The notes below the pieces were generated by a model. That model worked only from the letters and a program-made list of their open reading frames with translations. It made no database searches and was not told where the DNA came from. A DNA stretch of 64,000 nucleotides from Kappaphycus alvarezii (lineage: Eukaryota; Rhodophyta; Florideophyceae; Gigartinales; Solieriaceae): the NCBI GenBank assembly GCA_002205965.3, contig NADL03000073.1, positions 186,001 through 250,000 on the forward strand, written 5' to 3'. Positions 1-13,390 of this stretch are shown one piece after another. Position 1 is the first letter of the stretch. Each line of letters begins with the position of its first letter. A program made the position numbers and the translations under genes.

Positions 1-180
1 CAGCAGCCGTCATGTCCAATGGGGCCTGCTTGATGGCTGACCTGAAGGTAGCCTTTAGGGAGCGTAGTTCCTTCCCATTACTGTGTTGGCTTACCTTTTT
101 GAGTAGATTGTGATTGTCTGGAAAACAATAGGATAGATCGGATAATATCTTCCAAGAGTAACACACCCAAACCTCCCCCC
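1..180 (+). mobile_element. LINE family A, 3' end fragment
   Basis: The first 55 bases encode a tail like CLMADLKVAF and the rest is 3' untranslated sequence. The same block recurs at 56336-56512 (plus) and in reverse at 54946-55110 and 56513-56600, where it follows LINE C-terminal coding sequence. That is how I know it is a LINE 3' end. Landmarks shared by all copies are GTTCCTTCCC, TTGTCTGGAAAA and ATCTTCCAAGAGTAA. The copy enters from beyond the left edge of the window, so its upstream part cannot be judged. Confidence 0.7.
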
Positions 181-342
181 AAGTGTCTATGACCTAGTTG
201 AGTAACTTGTTGGAGAAACAGGAATAACCGCAATCAGAAGCAGAGAAACTATATTCTTTACCAGAGATAAGAACATGATTGAAGTCGAATTTAATCCTAC
301 TTGCTTAAACATGTTGCCTTTATAAATCTATTCTTGTAACGG
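181..342. other. Unassigned spacer
   Basis: AT-leaning DNA between a LINE 3' end and an LTR fragment. I see no coding or repeat signal in it. Confidence 0.4.
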
Positions 343-415
343 GGAATGGTGGGGTGGTTTACTTCGGCATCTGACACTTTTACCGGAGGGAATCTAAACG
401 GAGCTTGGAGAGTTC
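343..415 (+). repeat. Orphan LTR U3 5'-end fragment
   Basis: About 70 bases matching 29908-29975 (plus) and the reverse strand of 49500-49577. The shared landmarks are a start like TGATGGGGTAGTTTACTTCG and, further on, GACACTTCTAGCGGGG and ATCTAAACGGAG. In the 49.5-kb copy this block forms the 5' edge of a long LTR, so here and at 29.9 kb it is best read as a detached U3 end. Assignment is by eye and moderate. Confidence 0.45.
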
Positions 416-1369
416 TTGTAACCAGTATTATTAGAGTCGCAAAACAGTATCTATAGATAATCGCATTAACACTTGTATGTTTTTCGCTAAAAAAATAGAC
501 TTTATGACGGGTTCAAGTATCTTTACCAAGATTTATCGAGGATTGAACTTGGACTACCGAGTACCTGCTGAAATCAGTATTTGGTGGTTGAAACCTGGCC
601 CAAGGTCTGCTTGTGAACCGTCCGACACTGAATACTGTAAGCTAGGGAAACAGGGTGTGTGTTTACTGGGGAGCTCGGAGGGAGTTGTGTGACAAAGGAG
701 ATAGCAGACGTCTTCACTATATTTAGAAAGATGTAGGGTGGCCATTTAACAAACAGGCCGCATTAGAGAGACCATTATTGCAACGTGCTGTTGCAAAGGA
801 ATTGATCTAGCACAGTAATATTACCGCCATTTACAGCCGTGGTTGAAGAGTTAGTGGCGAGGTCAACAACTCGGTCCAAGTTCTGAAATCAGAACGTGGT
901 CAATAAGGTTCCCATTAGATCAGGGGGCGATGCACCAACGTCGAACAAATCTATTGAAGAGCCGCGAAGAGTCGATATGAAATATCCCCGAAGGCTGCGC
1001 TTATGGAAACCGTTAGAGATAACGAATAACGACTACCACACTTGATCGAAAGAAAAGACAGTCGCCATTTAAATGGAGTATACATTGTCGTCAGAGTTCT
1101 CTCAAGGGCAGTTCTCTTCGAGGCTAATCTGCTTCAAGGACGCTGGCATTACGCTGTTCGCCACTTCGTCGACGTGTGTAAATATATTTTCCGCTTCAAA
1201 ACTAACTCTGTGCCGTATAAGTCCGTATCTGGGTACCTGCTACCGCGCTTTTATTGTTCGCGAATATCTAGATGTCTCAACGAGACACACCACCCGCTAA
1301 GACTCTTTTCTCGCTTATCAATCCTTATCGTCTTGAATTGTTCCATGAATGGTAGTTTCCTATAAAGTT
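416..1369. other. Unassigned stretch
   Basis: Short open frames exist (for example 477-692 and 1042-1365), but none carries a recognisable motif or looks like a member of a repeat seen elsewhere in the window. I see no gene. Confidence 0.4.
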
Positions 1370-2720
1370 GATAAAAATATATCAGCGAGCGTGAGATTCT
1401 CAGAACAAAATCTCCCGGAACGGATGTGTTCAAAATGACAAAAGTGCTACTGAAGTATAGGTGTGGGAACAAGTATATTGTGGTAAGGACGGGGGTTAGC
1501 GGGCTATAAATGAGTATATAAGGAGCAAGTTCTACCACCAATGCTCAGTGACTAACGTAATCGAAACGCTTTTTAGGTTCCACGGAGGTTATCAACTTCG
1601 CGACAATTTAGGCCTGCGATTGAAGTTTTCTGGCAACTTACTTGACCCCTCCTAGAGGTACCAGCTTACTCCGCTCATGTATAATTTTCAGCTAACCCTA
1701 AAATCGCAAAAACGCACTAAATACCTTGAAATGCATTCAAGGAATTTTGTAGACGAGAAAGACTAGTAGTAGATAGTATCAGAACAAATATCTCGATCTA
1801 GTCCTCACGATCTTCGTTCTCGAGGTCAGAGCCGAAAAAACTTCGCTAAAATTTACGTGCCCCATATTCAGTCCCTACTAATCCTGTGTAGCGACCCAAA
1901 AGGATAAATAACCTCCTCGGACATATCAAAGTCCTCCAATCTCTCCAAAAGACCCTCGAAGCCGGCTCTATTCCCAAAACAAGAGCCCTAGATTATGATC
2001 TTACCCTAACTTTCCTTTTTTTCTACCACAGCAAATATCACACAGTTGGACAGCAATAGATCCCACGAGTCTATCCAGCACCTCTCATCTTCCGATCCCC
2101 CCACATAATCTAGAGCCTCCCTCTCCTCGTCCACTCTCTCCACAAATTTACGACGAGCACACTCCCGAACGAGTTCCCAGTCCATCCTTCTGATGTAATC
2201 ATCAGGTTCCGTTATCTCATTAGCCATCAGAGCCAGGTCGTTAGTGAAACGCCGGGATTTTGCTTATTTCTCGATTTTGAGGGAAGGACGGAAATGGATC
2301 ATGTTGATGGAAAAGTAAGGGAAAGCGTTGGTGATCTGATGAATTGGGCGATTGTAGGGGTGTTATTTCAACCCCGTTGCTATAGTAATTTTATTAGGGG
2401 TAAATTTTTGGTAATTCTCAATAAGTTGGTCTAAAAGATATGCGGAGCGATTCTAGGACTTTCCATTTGCATGAATTTGGGGGCAAAAAAGTCTGCCTGC
2501 TAAAATATAGGAATTGACTTTGGGGAGGAAGTGGATCGAGAGTCGAAGGGTTTATTTTCGAAAAAGGATGATCAAATATTCAGACATAAAATAAAAAATG
2601 GAATCGCGAAGTGAGCTTGAATTCATGACTTAAAATGGCATTTAGAATTTCGTTTGAAGGAAAACTAGGATGATCATATTAAAGAAGAAGAGGTGAACCA
2701 TCGATCCCGGGATGAAGGAA
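1370..2720 (-). mobile_element. Very old long-form LTR (fossil)
   Basis: Reading the minus strand, 2720 to about 2330 resembles the U3 seen at 63070-63380, 2330-1860 holds the U3 reading frame described elsewhere, and 1740-1370 resembles the R/U5 part of the Gypsy LTRs. Landmarks on the plus strand are the GAGATTCTCAGAAC block near 1393, GACAAAAGTGCTAC near 1437 and the LTR-like block near 1528-1720. Divergence from the young LTRs is large, so this is the oldest or nearly the oldest LTR in the window. No internal region could be attached to it. Family: the same Ty3/Gypsy LTR lineage. Confidence 0.6.
2006..2227 (-). pseudogene. Fossil copy of the LTR U3 reading frame
   Basis: An acidic frame of 73 codons opening with MANEITEPDDYIRRM and followed by a motif like ELVRECARRKF. 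It aligns with MANDPTDYGDYCRRLD and RVREWVRR in the copy at 57300-57611. It lies in the U3 part of an old LTR and in the same orientation as the LTR. The protein's function is unknown; nothing in it matches a domain I recognise. The strongest evidence that it was once coding is that similarity to the other copies is visible at amino-acid level after heavy nucleotide divergence. Confidence 0.5.
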
Positions 2721-5361
2721 ACAGGAAGTTTTGGAAGGACCAGTTTCGTACTAACAGAAGTTTTTGACTGATCTTAAAACTACAATGACAAAAAGATGTG
2801 TGCTTCATGGGTCTTATGTTACCTTGGCTACAAGGTTCAGGTACTAGTGCCATTTCTGATAATTTATGCAGTTATTTTGACAATGAGTCGGAGGGCGGCA
2901 AATTGTTCACTATTGAACCTACTGGGCAGAAGCCTGCTCAGAAACTGGACCAATTTGTCTTCAAGGCGCCTCTACCATATGATTTATAGTTCAGATTCCT
3001 ATACATGAGGTACACAGACCCCTATCGGACAAAAAGAAGACTAAAATATTATATAAGTTCTAGAACTCCTACCTTAGAGATCCATTGTAATTTTAAACGA
3101 GAAATCGTACATATCAGGCTCTCTTAGTGTACATAGTGATCAAAAATTACTCATATTCGAGCCTGGTGCAATGGAGTGTGCAGGATTACCTTATTCTTTA
3201 CGTTGACAGTATGACTCACTGAATATTTTAGCTACAATAAGGCTCTCCTGACTTATGTTTGGAGGCTGTTAGATGTTTGGCTCTTCGGAATGGCGTCGTG
3301 CGAAGCCGCCAATTCTAAAGAGCTTAATTTTTCTCCATTGGAAATTCATCTGGACTACGATGGTCTATAATCCTCGGTCATGTTAATCGATATTGCTCGA
3401 GGCTCGAATAGATCCCTCTGAACAGCGTTTTAGATCGCAAATGTGTGGTAATTCGGCTGCTTTACACATTTTGAGCTACCATGTGTACAGTTTTGAATCC
3501 ACCAAAATGTAGTTTGTGCTTAAAAATTAGTTCTATCATTGATTGATCCGAATTACTTTGTTCTAGATGGTAATTGTGCCTTCTTTTCCGCTTTTAGAGT
3601 AAGGGAAAGTTACACACAGGGAATAATCATGCATTGATTCTTATAGTATGGATATTGGGGCTTCCAAGGGCATAAATTGGACTTGATTTCCAGACCTTGG
3701 ATATTCAGTATACAACCATAATCCACAAAAATCTCTTTATTCTTCCTCCCCCAGAATATAGTCCACGAATATCTTTCGTGATAAATCCATCGCAAACTTA
3801 AGGCCGCCGGAGACACCACGGATGGTCTTCAATATCAGCTTTAGTAATGAGAAATCAAAAATATTGAACTAAATGCTCCGCAGATGAAGGGATGCTACAC
3901 ATACTACAAATAGATTTGGAGTGCGAGGAAAGATGGTGCCCCACGTGCCTTCATGGATAACGAAGCCATTCATCATTCAAAAGCTTACCTTCCGATTCCT
4001 TTTCATCTCTCTCAATGTCTTAGTCATTTGTGAAGGCGGGTCGGACGGCCTTTTTCATCACACTGCAAATCTATTCGTCGCATTCGGAGTTCCATTTCAT
4101 CTGTGTAATTGGAGAGTGAGCCTTTGGATGATGAAAAGCCTAATTCGCTGGAGGAGTACCTATAACGCTTTCATTTATTGGCTGTGATGACTTTAAATTG
4201 CTATTGATACAAATTCAATCTTATGAAGTATCAAAGGGATTAGAATAAAGGGCAATAAATAATTAAGACTCAGTTTTCGTGATTCATCCGCATATTTAGA
4301 AGGGTTCCTCTTTGTGAATGGCCAAAATTTTTGATAACTACCTTGGAAGAAGAGTCTATTTTTGGTTTTATGTTTTGAATTGAGCTCAATGGTCATAATT
4401 TTTTGCTCTCGAGATTTTTCCAATAGTTCCATCACGTTTCGGGAAACTTCCTAATTATATGATGCAGTAATTTCCAATGATTTTTTATTGTTTGATTTCT
4501 GTAGTTTTAAAATACCTGAGAATGATATTTATGGCATTCGCAAAGGAAACTTGACCCTTCGCAGATCAAAAATGAAGATATTCCGACTGATTTGTAGAAG
4601 ATGACGAGTTATTTTATCATTCAACAAATCCTGTTGTTCATAATGACTAATAGTCCATCAGTTTGTGGGTAGTTTGCGGAAAAGGGGCGTGTCTTTGTAA
4701 CTAGAAGGCTAAAATGGTATTTCCAAAACTGACTGAAATAATTTTGATCTTGGTAATAAATATTACTCACTGGTATTACTTAGATTCTATACCCTGATTC
4801 TTAAGCACCAGAGCTTCTGTAAAATCATGTACGTTTGGTTTCTCCGGGATTGGTCTGATAAATTTTGAAAAAACTCCTCCTCTTTTAAACTCGACGTTCT
4901 TGACTTGTCCCGAAAATTTTTTAGTTTTTAATTGAAAATACGGTTACATAAAACCACTATTTTCACGGTTTGGAGTAGTTGAAATGATCTACAGGATTCT
5001 GGGTGGTATCTTTAATTTTATGTGGTTCAAAAGGCAAATGTACCTAACTACATCAGATCTCACATTTTTGAATGCACGTAAGGTATTATTCTGGTTATTA
5101 TATTTCCCAGGCCGAGATTACCGAACTAGACATGAAAAATTTAAATGCAAAAGTTTGATCTCTAACTTTACTTCTGCAATGCATTTAATTTTATCCTGGT
5201 TGCGTGAATAGCTAGAAACTCAAAGGTTGCTCTTTGGTCTTGACGACGGGCTTTGAGGATCAATTCTCCACAATAACTTCAATTAGCCAAAATCAATCAT
5301 TTTCATCCATTGTATGTATAAGTAATGAATTATTAGATTACTGAATTGTTCTGATGATAAA

Positions 5362-5453
5362 ATGGCGGTAAATATTTTCCTGATTTCGATACAGGTTTGA
5401 ATTTAGGAGATTATTATGATATTGAATCCAAACGAACTAGCGTTTACCGCCAT
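5362..5453. repeat. Short inverted repeat bracket
   Basis: ATGGCGGTAAA at 5362-5372 is exactly inverted as TTTACCGCCAT at 5443-5453, enclosing 70 bases. The GC-containing arms stand out in AT-rich surroundings. It could be a tiny MITE-like remnant, but there is no clear target duplication and no second copy in the window. Confidence 0.35.
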
Positions 5454-7766
5454 CGAACCGATCCTTGACACATCATATGCTAGATTTCTAAGTTTCAAAC
5501 ATGTATTGAGTCTAATGAATGATTAGTAAATTCCCGTAATTTTTTCTCTACAATTTTATAGTATCTAAAGTTTTCATCTTTTTCTCAGCCTCATTGAGGG
5601 GTGAGGTGAAACATTTACCAGCATTCCATATTTGGATTAATATTGTTACTTCACAGAAACAAAAGAAAATTTAGGACTGATATAATGTAAATATGTATCT
5701 CTTTTGGTTTTGAATGGTTTATTATCAATATTCATGTAATATTTTGGTCTGGGAATTTTAAAGCATTTCTGAGAAGGTATAAACTCTCTTTTTACTATGT
5801 TTCTTGCGAGTACTCATAAAAAGCCCTTTGATTCGTCAATAAATTGCTCTTTTTATCGATGGAAAAATTTTGAGGAATATTAAATGAAAAAATCAATCGT
5901 CGTTTCCATTTGATTGATTAATTAGTAGTAAATGACATAGGACTTTACTGATCTATTTTTCAAAAATTCTCGGACTGAAAACATGACAGCGAAAAACTAA
6001 GCCGATTCACTGTCTGAGAATAGATATTATAGGACAATTGAGTCGCACTTCCGGCAAATATGCTTTTTAAGTTTTTGCACTTTTCAGGGAGAAATGTACA
6101 TAATGACCTCAAACACACAGTAAATAGAAAAGCTTACTAAAATTAATAATTTTTGTGCCAATGATCGCATCGTATATTTTACAGCCTTCTTCTTATGTTT
6201 TCAGTGAAAACTATTAACTCAAAGCTTTTCCATGAAGCTAAAATCTGTCAAACCCCTTCGATTAGAAACTTTAGGCAAAAAAATTGACCACAGATATCAT
6301 TTTGAATTACATTGTATTCCACTTTTACATTAATTTATCTCACGTTTGTCAAAATTGAAAATTAAATCATTATCATACGGTAAATTAAGTGCAATATACC
6401 TACCTGTGATTGATTTTCAATAGTAGTTGGTATCTCAATGGCATTTTCTTTGGTGTTATAGAGGTGTATGCATGCAAAATCGCTAGAGTACCGTATTTTG
6501 GAGAACTAAATTTGAATTTTTCTGTCGGTGTTATAAATGATGGTTCTAGTCCATTTAAATGATAATTTTTGCGCTTCGGGAGAATAGCGTTGAAAATATT
6601 TCAAATTAGTGCAACCAAAAAGTTTGGAAAATTAAACATTGAAAAACCCATAGCGAGACTACGAATAATTTACAGGGAAAATCATTAAATATAATCGCAA
6701 CAACTGTCAATCGTAGCTGAAATGTGTTCAGTACAATGACTGTAACCGGAATGAGCCAGGGGACAATTATTTCATGAGGTGTTTGATCGCAATTGAGGAT
6801 CCTCGAAAACTTCTTCAATTGTGTTTAAAACTATGAAAAATATCAATGATGATGAAATTGCAGATTAACGATGTCATTCAATTGACTTGTTGGGTCGGTT
6901 TACCGAATTGTAAACTAATATTTACTGTTGAGGACTCTAACTAAAATTTTCTGCGAATATTTTGAATATTCTTGGCTCAGTTGATATTATGAGACAAGTT
7001 CGTGAGACGAAATAAGTTTCAAAATTTGGAAATTGCTGATTGATCTGGGTGAAGCCTGAATTTTTGAAAGGGTAAAGCCACGAAAGTTTTTTTATTGGAA
7101 CGTTGAACTGCATTTTCTTTATTGCCCTTAAAAAGAAAGCTATGGGGAACTTTTAACTTCTTGAGATTGTTCATATGAGAAAGTCCTTTTTTTAGCCTAA
7201 ATTGGGATAGGTACCTAAATATGTTCAGTATTTTATGTTTTTCAAATGCATTAATCTTCAAGAACTCGATGTTAAATTCAAAACGAAAAATTTCTGCTAT
7301 TGTACTGAAAACGTAGAAAGCTTTCCTATAAAGAAACAAAAAGCTTGTACTTCTGGATTATAAAGGGCTCAAGGCGAAATGAATGACTGTAATCCTTGGA
7401 TCAATCAATCACAAGTTGTCTACTGGAGGCACAGATTACAATATTCTATGTGAGGGAATATTTGGTTCATTAGCAACGAAATATATCAACATTAAAAGTG
7501 TTCTCGGCTAGCTATCTTCGCTTGTTGTATTTTACCTTCAGCGTATCATACTGTTCTCCATATAGTAAAACTAAGACAGCCTTATAAAATTCCATACTAA
7601 TTCTTACCATATCTGCACTACTGATTTCTCTTGGTTTATCTGAACTTAAAGAACAGAATTTTATAGCACAAAGTATTCTATTTCTAAGGAAAAAAATTTC
7701 AATCTGATACACGGCACACCAATCTGATAAATATTAATAGAACAGAAAAAGTGGCCTGTGTCGCTG

Positions 7767-7814
7767 TCCGTAAAGAAAACAGCAGATTCATGCACCTGCT
7801 GTTGTCTTTACGGA
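7767..7814. repeat. 19-bp hairpin
   Basis: Arms 7767-7785 and 7796-7814 are reverse complements with one mismatch, around a 10-base loop. The left arm begins TCCGTAAAG and the right arm ends CTTTACGGA. The surroundings hold no gene. It could be a foldback element or a small-RNA hairpin. Confidence 0.6.
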
Positions 7815-10608
7815 ATTTTCAGCATTATTTTTCATAGCGAGATATAGCACCCACGTATTTCTGAAAATTAAAATAGTAAATATTTTCAACTCAAATTGGA
7901 ACTGGTTCCTGCTACGCATTTTTATAACAAGGCAATAAATTTGTATTTAACTCACTTTTCTAGCATACTGTATTGAAGCATCGTAATTAGAGAGATTTTC
8001 GACCTCTTGAACAATTTTTCATTAAGTATTTTGTTTCCTTCCAAAAAGTTTTGTTTCATAATGTTCCAAATTTACCTTGTCACTCCAACCAAAATATTAT
8101 TCTTTCTTTCCTATGTAAAGGATTTGCAATAAACATGGTCAAAACATTGTATCACTTCCTTGATATGGGAAAAACCTACAGGCACTACATTAAAATTGGA
8201 CTTTCGAACATGAAACGGGAATGATTATGGGGTGCGGCAATAATCTACATTTCCAGGAACCCTTCGCCACTTTCTTTATCTAAACTCTATATTCCGACTA
8301 TCTTTACTCTTGTCGCGGTGAGTTAGCTACATTTTTCAATACAATAATCTTCCTTCCTTCAGGTTTTTATTTGAAAAATGATAGCAGACGTTCGAAATCG
8401 GATAAAATTATGGTAAATGAAAATAATCCTGGATATTTAAGAGTCAGACAACTTCGTGTTTCTCTGCATTTAAAAGAAAGTTAGGTTAAATTATCGTATG
8501 AAGCAACACCTTCTAGAAGTTTGGGAAGATTCTTAGCTGATATAACTATCTGCCTTTGACGAAATGCTATAAAAATGCGTATATTTTAAACTTTGAGTGC
8601 GCATTATCCCGAAACAGAAATTTCAAAAGAAATTGAAGAGTATATTCAAATGCATACCACTAAATCGGACCCGTATTTTCAGGGCATTTTAGAGAAAGAT
8701 GCCTCAGTTGAGTTATTTCTAGTGCTCATTTTTATATATTTACCCAGAAAAAAAGGTAAAGGTCTTATATTTTTTTTAAAATAACGTAGGCCCAGATCTT
8801 AGAATACTTATAGTACCTATGTACAGTAATTTCGTTGTATTGAAGGTGCAAGGATCTTTCAAATTGTATATACCTTCATTTCCTGTTGCAGTGAGTCAAA
8901 TATCAGGTATGCGGGTGACCTTAAAAGAGGTTATGGCCTCCCTTTCGTAAAAAAATCCGATAATTATTTATAGTTAATGTTGTAATGCAGGATAAAAAAC
9001 ATAATTACGGAATAGAATGTTTCAAATTATGACAACAATGTAAATTCTGTCAAGGAAAACTAAGCATACGCAATTGCTTCTCCTTACGCTTGTAATGTGA
9101 TAACCTGAAGCAAAAGAAGAAACAGGTACGCAGAACAAGCTAGACGAAGTGCTATGGAAATTGAAACAAGATTGAAGATTATACTATTGCCGTTTATATT
9201 GCGTGGTGTCATTTTAAAGGAATCATTGCTTCGATATAATGAGTTCGAAAATTTAAGCACGCGAGATTGAGATTAATTAAAATTGGCCATTGCTCATTTA
9301 TATCCCCTTAGATCTTCTATAGGTCATTACCAATGGCTATTAAGGAGAGATTAACTCGCATATTTTCGTTTCATTAAAAAAACGCAAAAGCACTCTCAGA
9401 TACTACCTTTTAATTGAACTCAAGTGGGAATATGACTAAAGGGGAGGGCTTCTTATATTTCGTCTTATCCCTGTACCCCTTAATTTACAAATGTTGGTAA
9501 AATTGGAAGCCCTCGTTTCTTTCTAAGTTATTTTTTTATCCTAATACTTCATTTTTCTGCATCGGTCGGTTAAACAGAATTAGCTTTCGCTTCGCTGTGT
9601 AGAGTGACAGTTTACATTTAAAAGTTCCAGCTGTAATGAGTACAAAAAAATTCTGGTGTATTCTTTGCATCTATACACTGCAGTGCTTAAAAAGATCTTG
9701 TGTAAACATGGATTTTCGGTTAGTAATAACTATCTTTGCCAAAATGGCGCACAGTTTGCAGTCAATTCATTTTTTTGAATGCAATGGTATTTAAAATACT
9801 TTTAAGGAAATCTGGAAGGGTTGCAAAAGTTCCATAATTAATTTTATTCGTAGCCTAGTGATATATAATATTAACGTGCTCAGTTAGACGAAATTCCCTT
9901 GAGACCCACTGATTGCCCAACTTCATCAAACCTGAGTTGTCTGTATTACGTAATTTTGCGAGAAACAAAAGTCTGTTAAAGAACCAAGTGAGGGTAGAAG
10001 TGCTACTAATATGTCATATACCTCTTAATATGGTTTTAGGACTAGATTGGTTGCTGCTTTGACATAAATTAAGTTAAAATATCCTGATGTCGTCTTTCAT
10101 ATTGAAGCTTAGGTAATGGACTTTCACATCAACTTCGATTCTCTGATTACATTAATTTTATGACTTCTGCACAGTAATTAAAGTATCGGCTTCGAAAAGC
10201 AGTTCAAAGTCCAAATAAAGAGTTTGTACGACAAAGTTAACATAATAGGCCAATAAATCAGCTTGGGCATTTTTGACATAAACCCCGGTCATTTCGAAGA
10301 GATTTTGTTATCTATATGAGCTTTCTGTACCTTATTAAACATTATATCTAGTTTGCATCAATACAAGATAAAAAGAATATCCTTATTAAATGCGAATTTA
10401 AGTGCGAAAAGAGATTCTAAGAATACTGTTTGAGAATCATTAAGACAGGCACATATTGTATTTCGTGACACTTTCATCTGCTCCCGTTCAAAGTAAAGCA
10501 TCCTTAATTTCACCGGCACCTTACTTATTTATATACGGTAAAGAGCTGTCAAGGTCTGAACGAATCCATTTATCACAAAGCTCTAAAACTAAGAATAACT
10601 TTCGAATA

Positions 10609-10652
10609 GGAATATAAGGACGCAATTGTCGTCGATTGCGTCCTTATATTCC
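10609..10652. repeat. Perfect 18-bp hairpin
   Basis: Arms 10609-10626 (GGAATATAAGGACGCAAT) and 10635-10652 are exact reverse complements around the 8-base loop TGTCGTCG. A perfect 18-bp stem with a GC-containing core is very unlikely by chance in this AT-rich background. No gene flanks it. Confidence 0.75.
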
Positions 10653-12829
10653 CTGCTTTTGAAAAGGTGGCTACAGTGAGGTACCCAGAAGCTACCTTCT
10701 TTGCCCTAAAGACCTCTGGAAAAATACTTATTCAATGAATCTATGAGCTTGGCCGGTTTTTACATGAATAAGATATCGAGGAGACAATCGAAAGAACGCA
10801 CATTAGCCTTTAGGTAATTATAAAAATGAAACGCTCCTGTCAAATCTAGATGACATCTTTAATGATCCCAAAATATCTGTATTGAATGGAAAAATTAAAA
10901 AATTCAGAGTATTCTACTCAATGAATTTGATTGAATATGGTCTTTCCCTTCGAGAAGCGAAATGATTTAGAAAAATTGAAATTGTAAAGAGCTTTATTTG
11001 AATGATAACTCGAAAAAAGCAAAGCCAAAAAAAATATAATTATAATATACGAGGTGATAAAAAATATTTATTCATTGCAATTGACTTCCATAGTCATTTT
11101 ATAACTCTTCACTTTCGTATATTCATAATTGTGGCCCTGGCATTCTATAAAATAGAAATAAACGTTCATACTATATGTGTGGACTCAGAGATAAGGAAGG
11201 ATAGGGGCTACCGTGGTAGTACAAACAAGCGGTGTTACTGCTTCGTAATTTCATTTGGAAGAAGAAGGGGAGTATTACAGTAACTTCAATAGTAGCAATA
11301 AATTACATTAAGGAAATTGGTGGCACTTCTATCCAAATTATACCTAATAAAAAACTCTTTAATTGACAAAACCATAGTTAATCCTCTACTGATGCTCAGG
11401 ATTTAAGAAGAAACTACTTGAACATTACTAATATATTTCATTTTGATTCTAAAATGACTTCTGAAGTGAATCACAATATGAACATTAGTTGTAAATTTGT
11501 GGAGAACAACATTTTGTGGGATTTATCATGGAAAATTATACATTTCTATGTATCTAGAAGATATACTAAGAATGTAATTATCGTACAGAAAGATGGCCCA
11601 TAGGCACAGAAAATAATATTTTCCCAAGAAGAAATCTATTAGGAGAGACATATAAATCAGGACTGAAATTTTGAAATAGAACTAGTTCTAGGAGAAAAGG
11701 AAGTAACAAAATAAATTATTTGATTAGTGAGCAAATTAAGCCTTTTCTCAGCAATTCATGCCCGCTAAATACAAACAAGTATAGTCGGTCTAAGGTATGA
11801 ATCAAAATTTCTAGAATTTCGTCGGTATATGGATTGCACAAGACACTTTTTTTGATGGGTTTCGTTAGTATTGACAAAAACCATGTCATGTTTTCACTGG
11901 TCATAAGAGAAACCCCGATAAGAAATCTACACACTTCTCTGGGAAAACATTTGTTACCTCCGTGAGGTATTTTACATTTTCGCGAAAAGCACACGCGAAA
12001 AAATTGTTAACGATGTTTTCATTTCTTACGGCGCTTTCAACATAACTTACAAATACGAAGAAACAAAGAGGATGCTGAAAAGGAAAAAAGTAACGCTTGT
12101 TAAGATTTCACATGATTACTAATAGATATAGTCCACCAAAATGCTCATACCAAGTACATGTTCCAATTCAGAAATTTATTTACATCATCCTAACATAAAA
12201 CAAATTCAACCAACAAGTCCTTCTCTATCACTTGGATCACGAAAATGAGGGTTCTCTGTTTAAAATTACAAGTGCTTCAAGCAAAAAGGAGAATTAAAAG
12301 TAAAATTCACTGTGAGTTTCCATTTATTATGAATTGAAGCTACATTAAAAACCTCAGACTAAGAAGTAATGTACTTCTTCTTTTTCGCCAACTAATGTAA
12401 TCCCACGAGATTTCCATTCAAAAATACTATTTCAATGGAGGGGTAAATATATGATGATTTATTATTTGAAAGATTTGGTTGGTTGTGGCCCGAAAAATCC
12501 TATAGGGTGGAAATGTCAGAGCAGAAAGCATTGACAAAAATACTCAGATTTTGGATTGCGGATTTGTTTGGTTCTACAACTTCGATGGTGCAGTCGTCAC
12601 ATAATAAACGCGTAAAGAATGCAATTAGGATTTTATGCTGTGTTTGTAATCAAAGGCGCCCCAAATATTATGACAAGATTACAAGACCTCACTCTTTCTC
12701 AAAATAGGATACGGAAAAGAGGTATGTACAACAAAAAATTTCCTCAATTTCAGAATCTATGGTGCACAACAGAGAGAGAGACTTTTACTGACGCATGAAC
12801 ATATCAGGGCCACAAAATTACGGATCAGG

Positions 12830-13390
12830 CGGTGTAGTTTCCTGCGATTGATAGCAATCGAAGAGCGCTGTTGGACCAGGGTCTGAGAATGATGAAAAGG
12901 CGTTGACATTCGTCAACAGGGGTCGTCCCTTTCCGGGAGGCGATGCACTCGGAATTGCGATGCAGCCCAGCATCGTCCCAGGGCCAATAGAATCGTAGAT
13001 ATCGAAACCCATCGAGTAGAAATCTATATCAAGATCATCACAAATGGTGCGATACCTGCCGTTCTTGACAGATTCATCTTGAGAATGGATAGCGGTGACA
13101 TCTAAGACTGCGGAACGATTGCAGGGTACGGAATGGGGTCTGATCGCAGTCACATCATATCCTAACCGACCACATCTTTCAAAAATTAAAGCACTCAAAC
13201 GTTTCCCCCCATCATATCCTTGTGACCGAGGACGAGGAGCGAACTGAGGGTCGTCAATGAAGAGATCGAGGCGAAGACAAGGGAGAAGAGAGAGCGACAT
13301 CCTGAAAATTTCATCATTCCCATACGGGCGGAGAGCGATGGCGAAAGTAGTGAGCTCAGGAAATAGACGATCGCGGAGCAGATTGTGACG
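12830..13390 (-). mobile_element. LINE family C-like C-terminal fragment
   Basis: The minus-strand frame 12818-13300 contains SAVLDVTAIHS followed by a K..RYRTIC..LDIDFYSMGFDIYDSIGPG-like stretch. In REL LINEs the endonuclease core ends in a D-V-T motif, and a conserved K-Y-x-x-C / F-D-x-Y-G region follows, so this fits the region just after the catalytic core. The piece is detached from any RT. It lies head to head with repeat D (plus strand). Confidence is moderate because the CCHC part is not visible here. Confidence 0.5.

Larger units (their letters stand above)
2750..12780. other. AT-rich stretch without recognisable genes
   Basis: Ten kilobases of strongly AT-rich DNA. The open frames are all short, and I could not connect any to a known family or to another copy in the window. 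The frame at 2798-2989 contains a plausible peptide (LFTIEPTGQKPAQKLD) but no family match. Old, decayed element DNA and ordinary intergenic DNA are both possible. Two long hairpins and one short inverted repeat inside it are listed separately. Confidence 0.5.
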
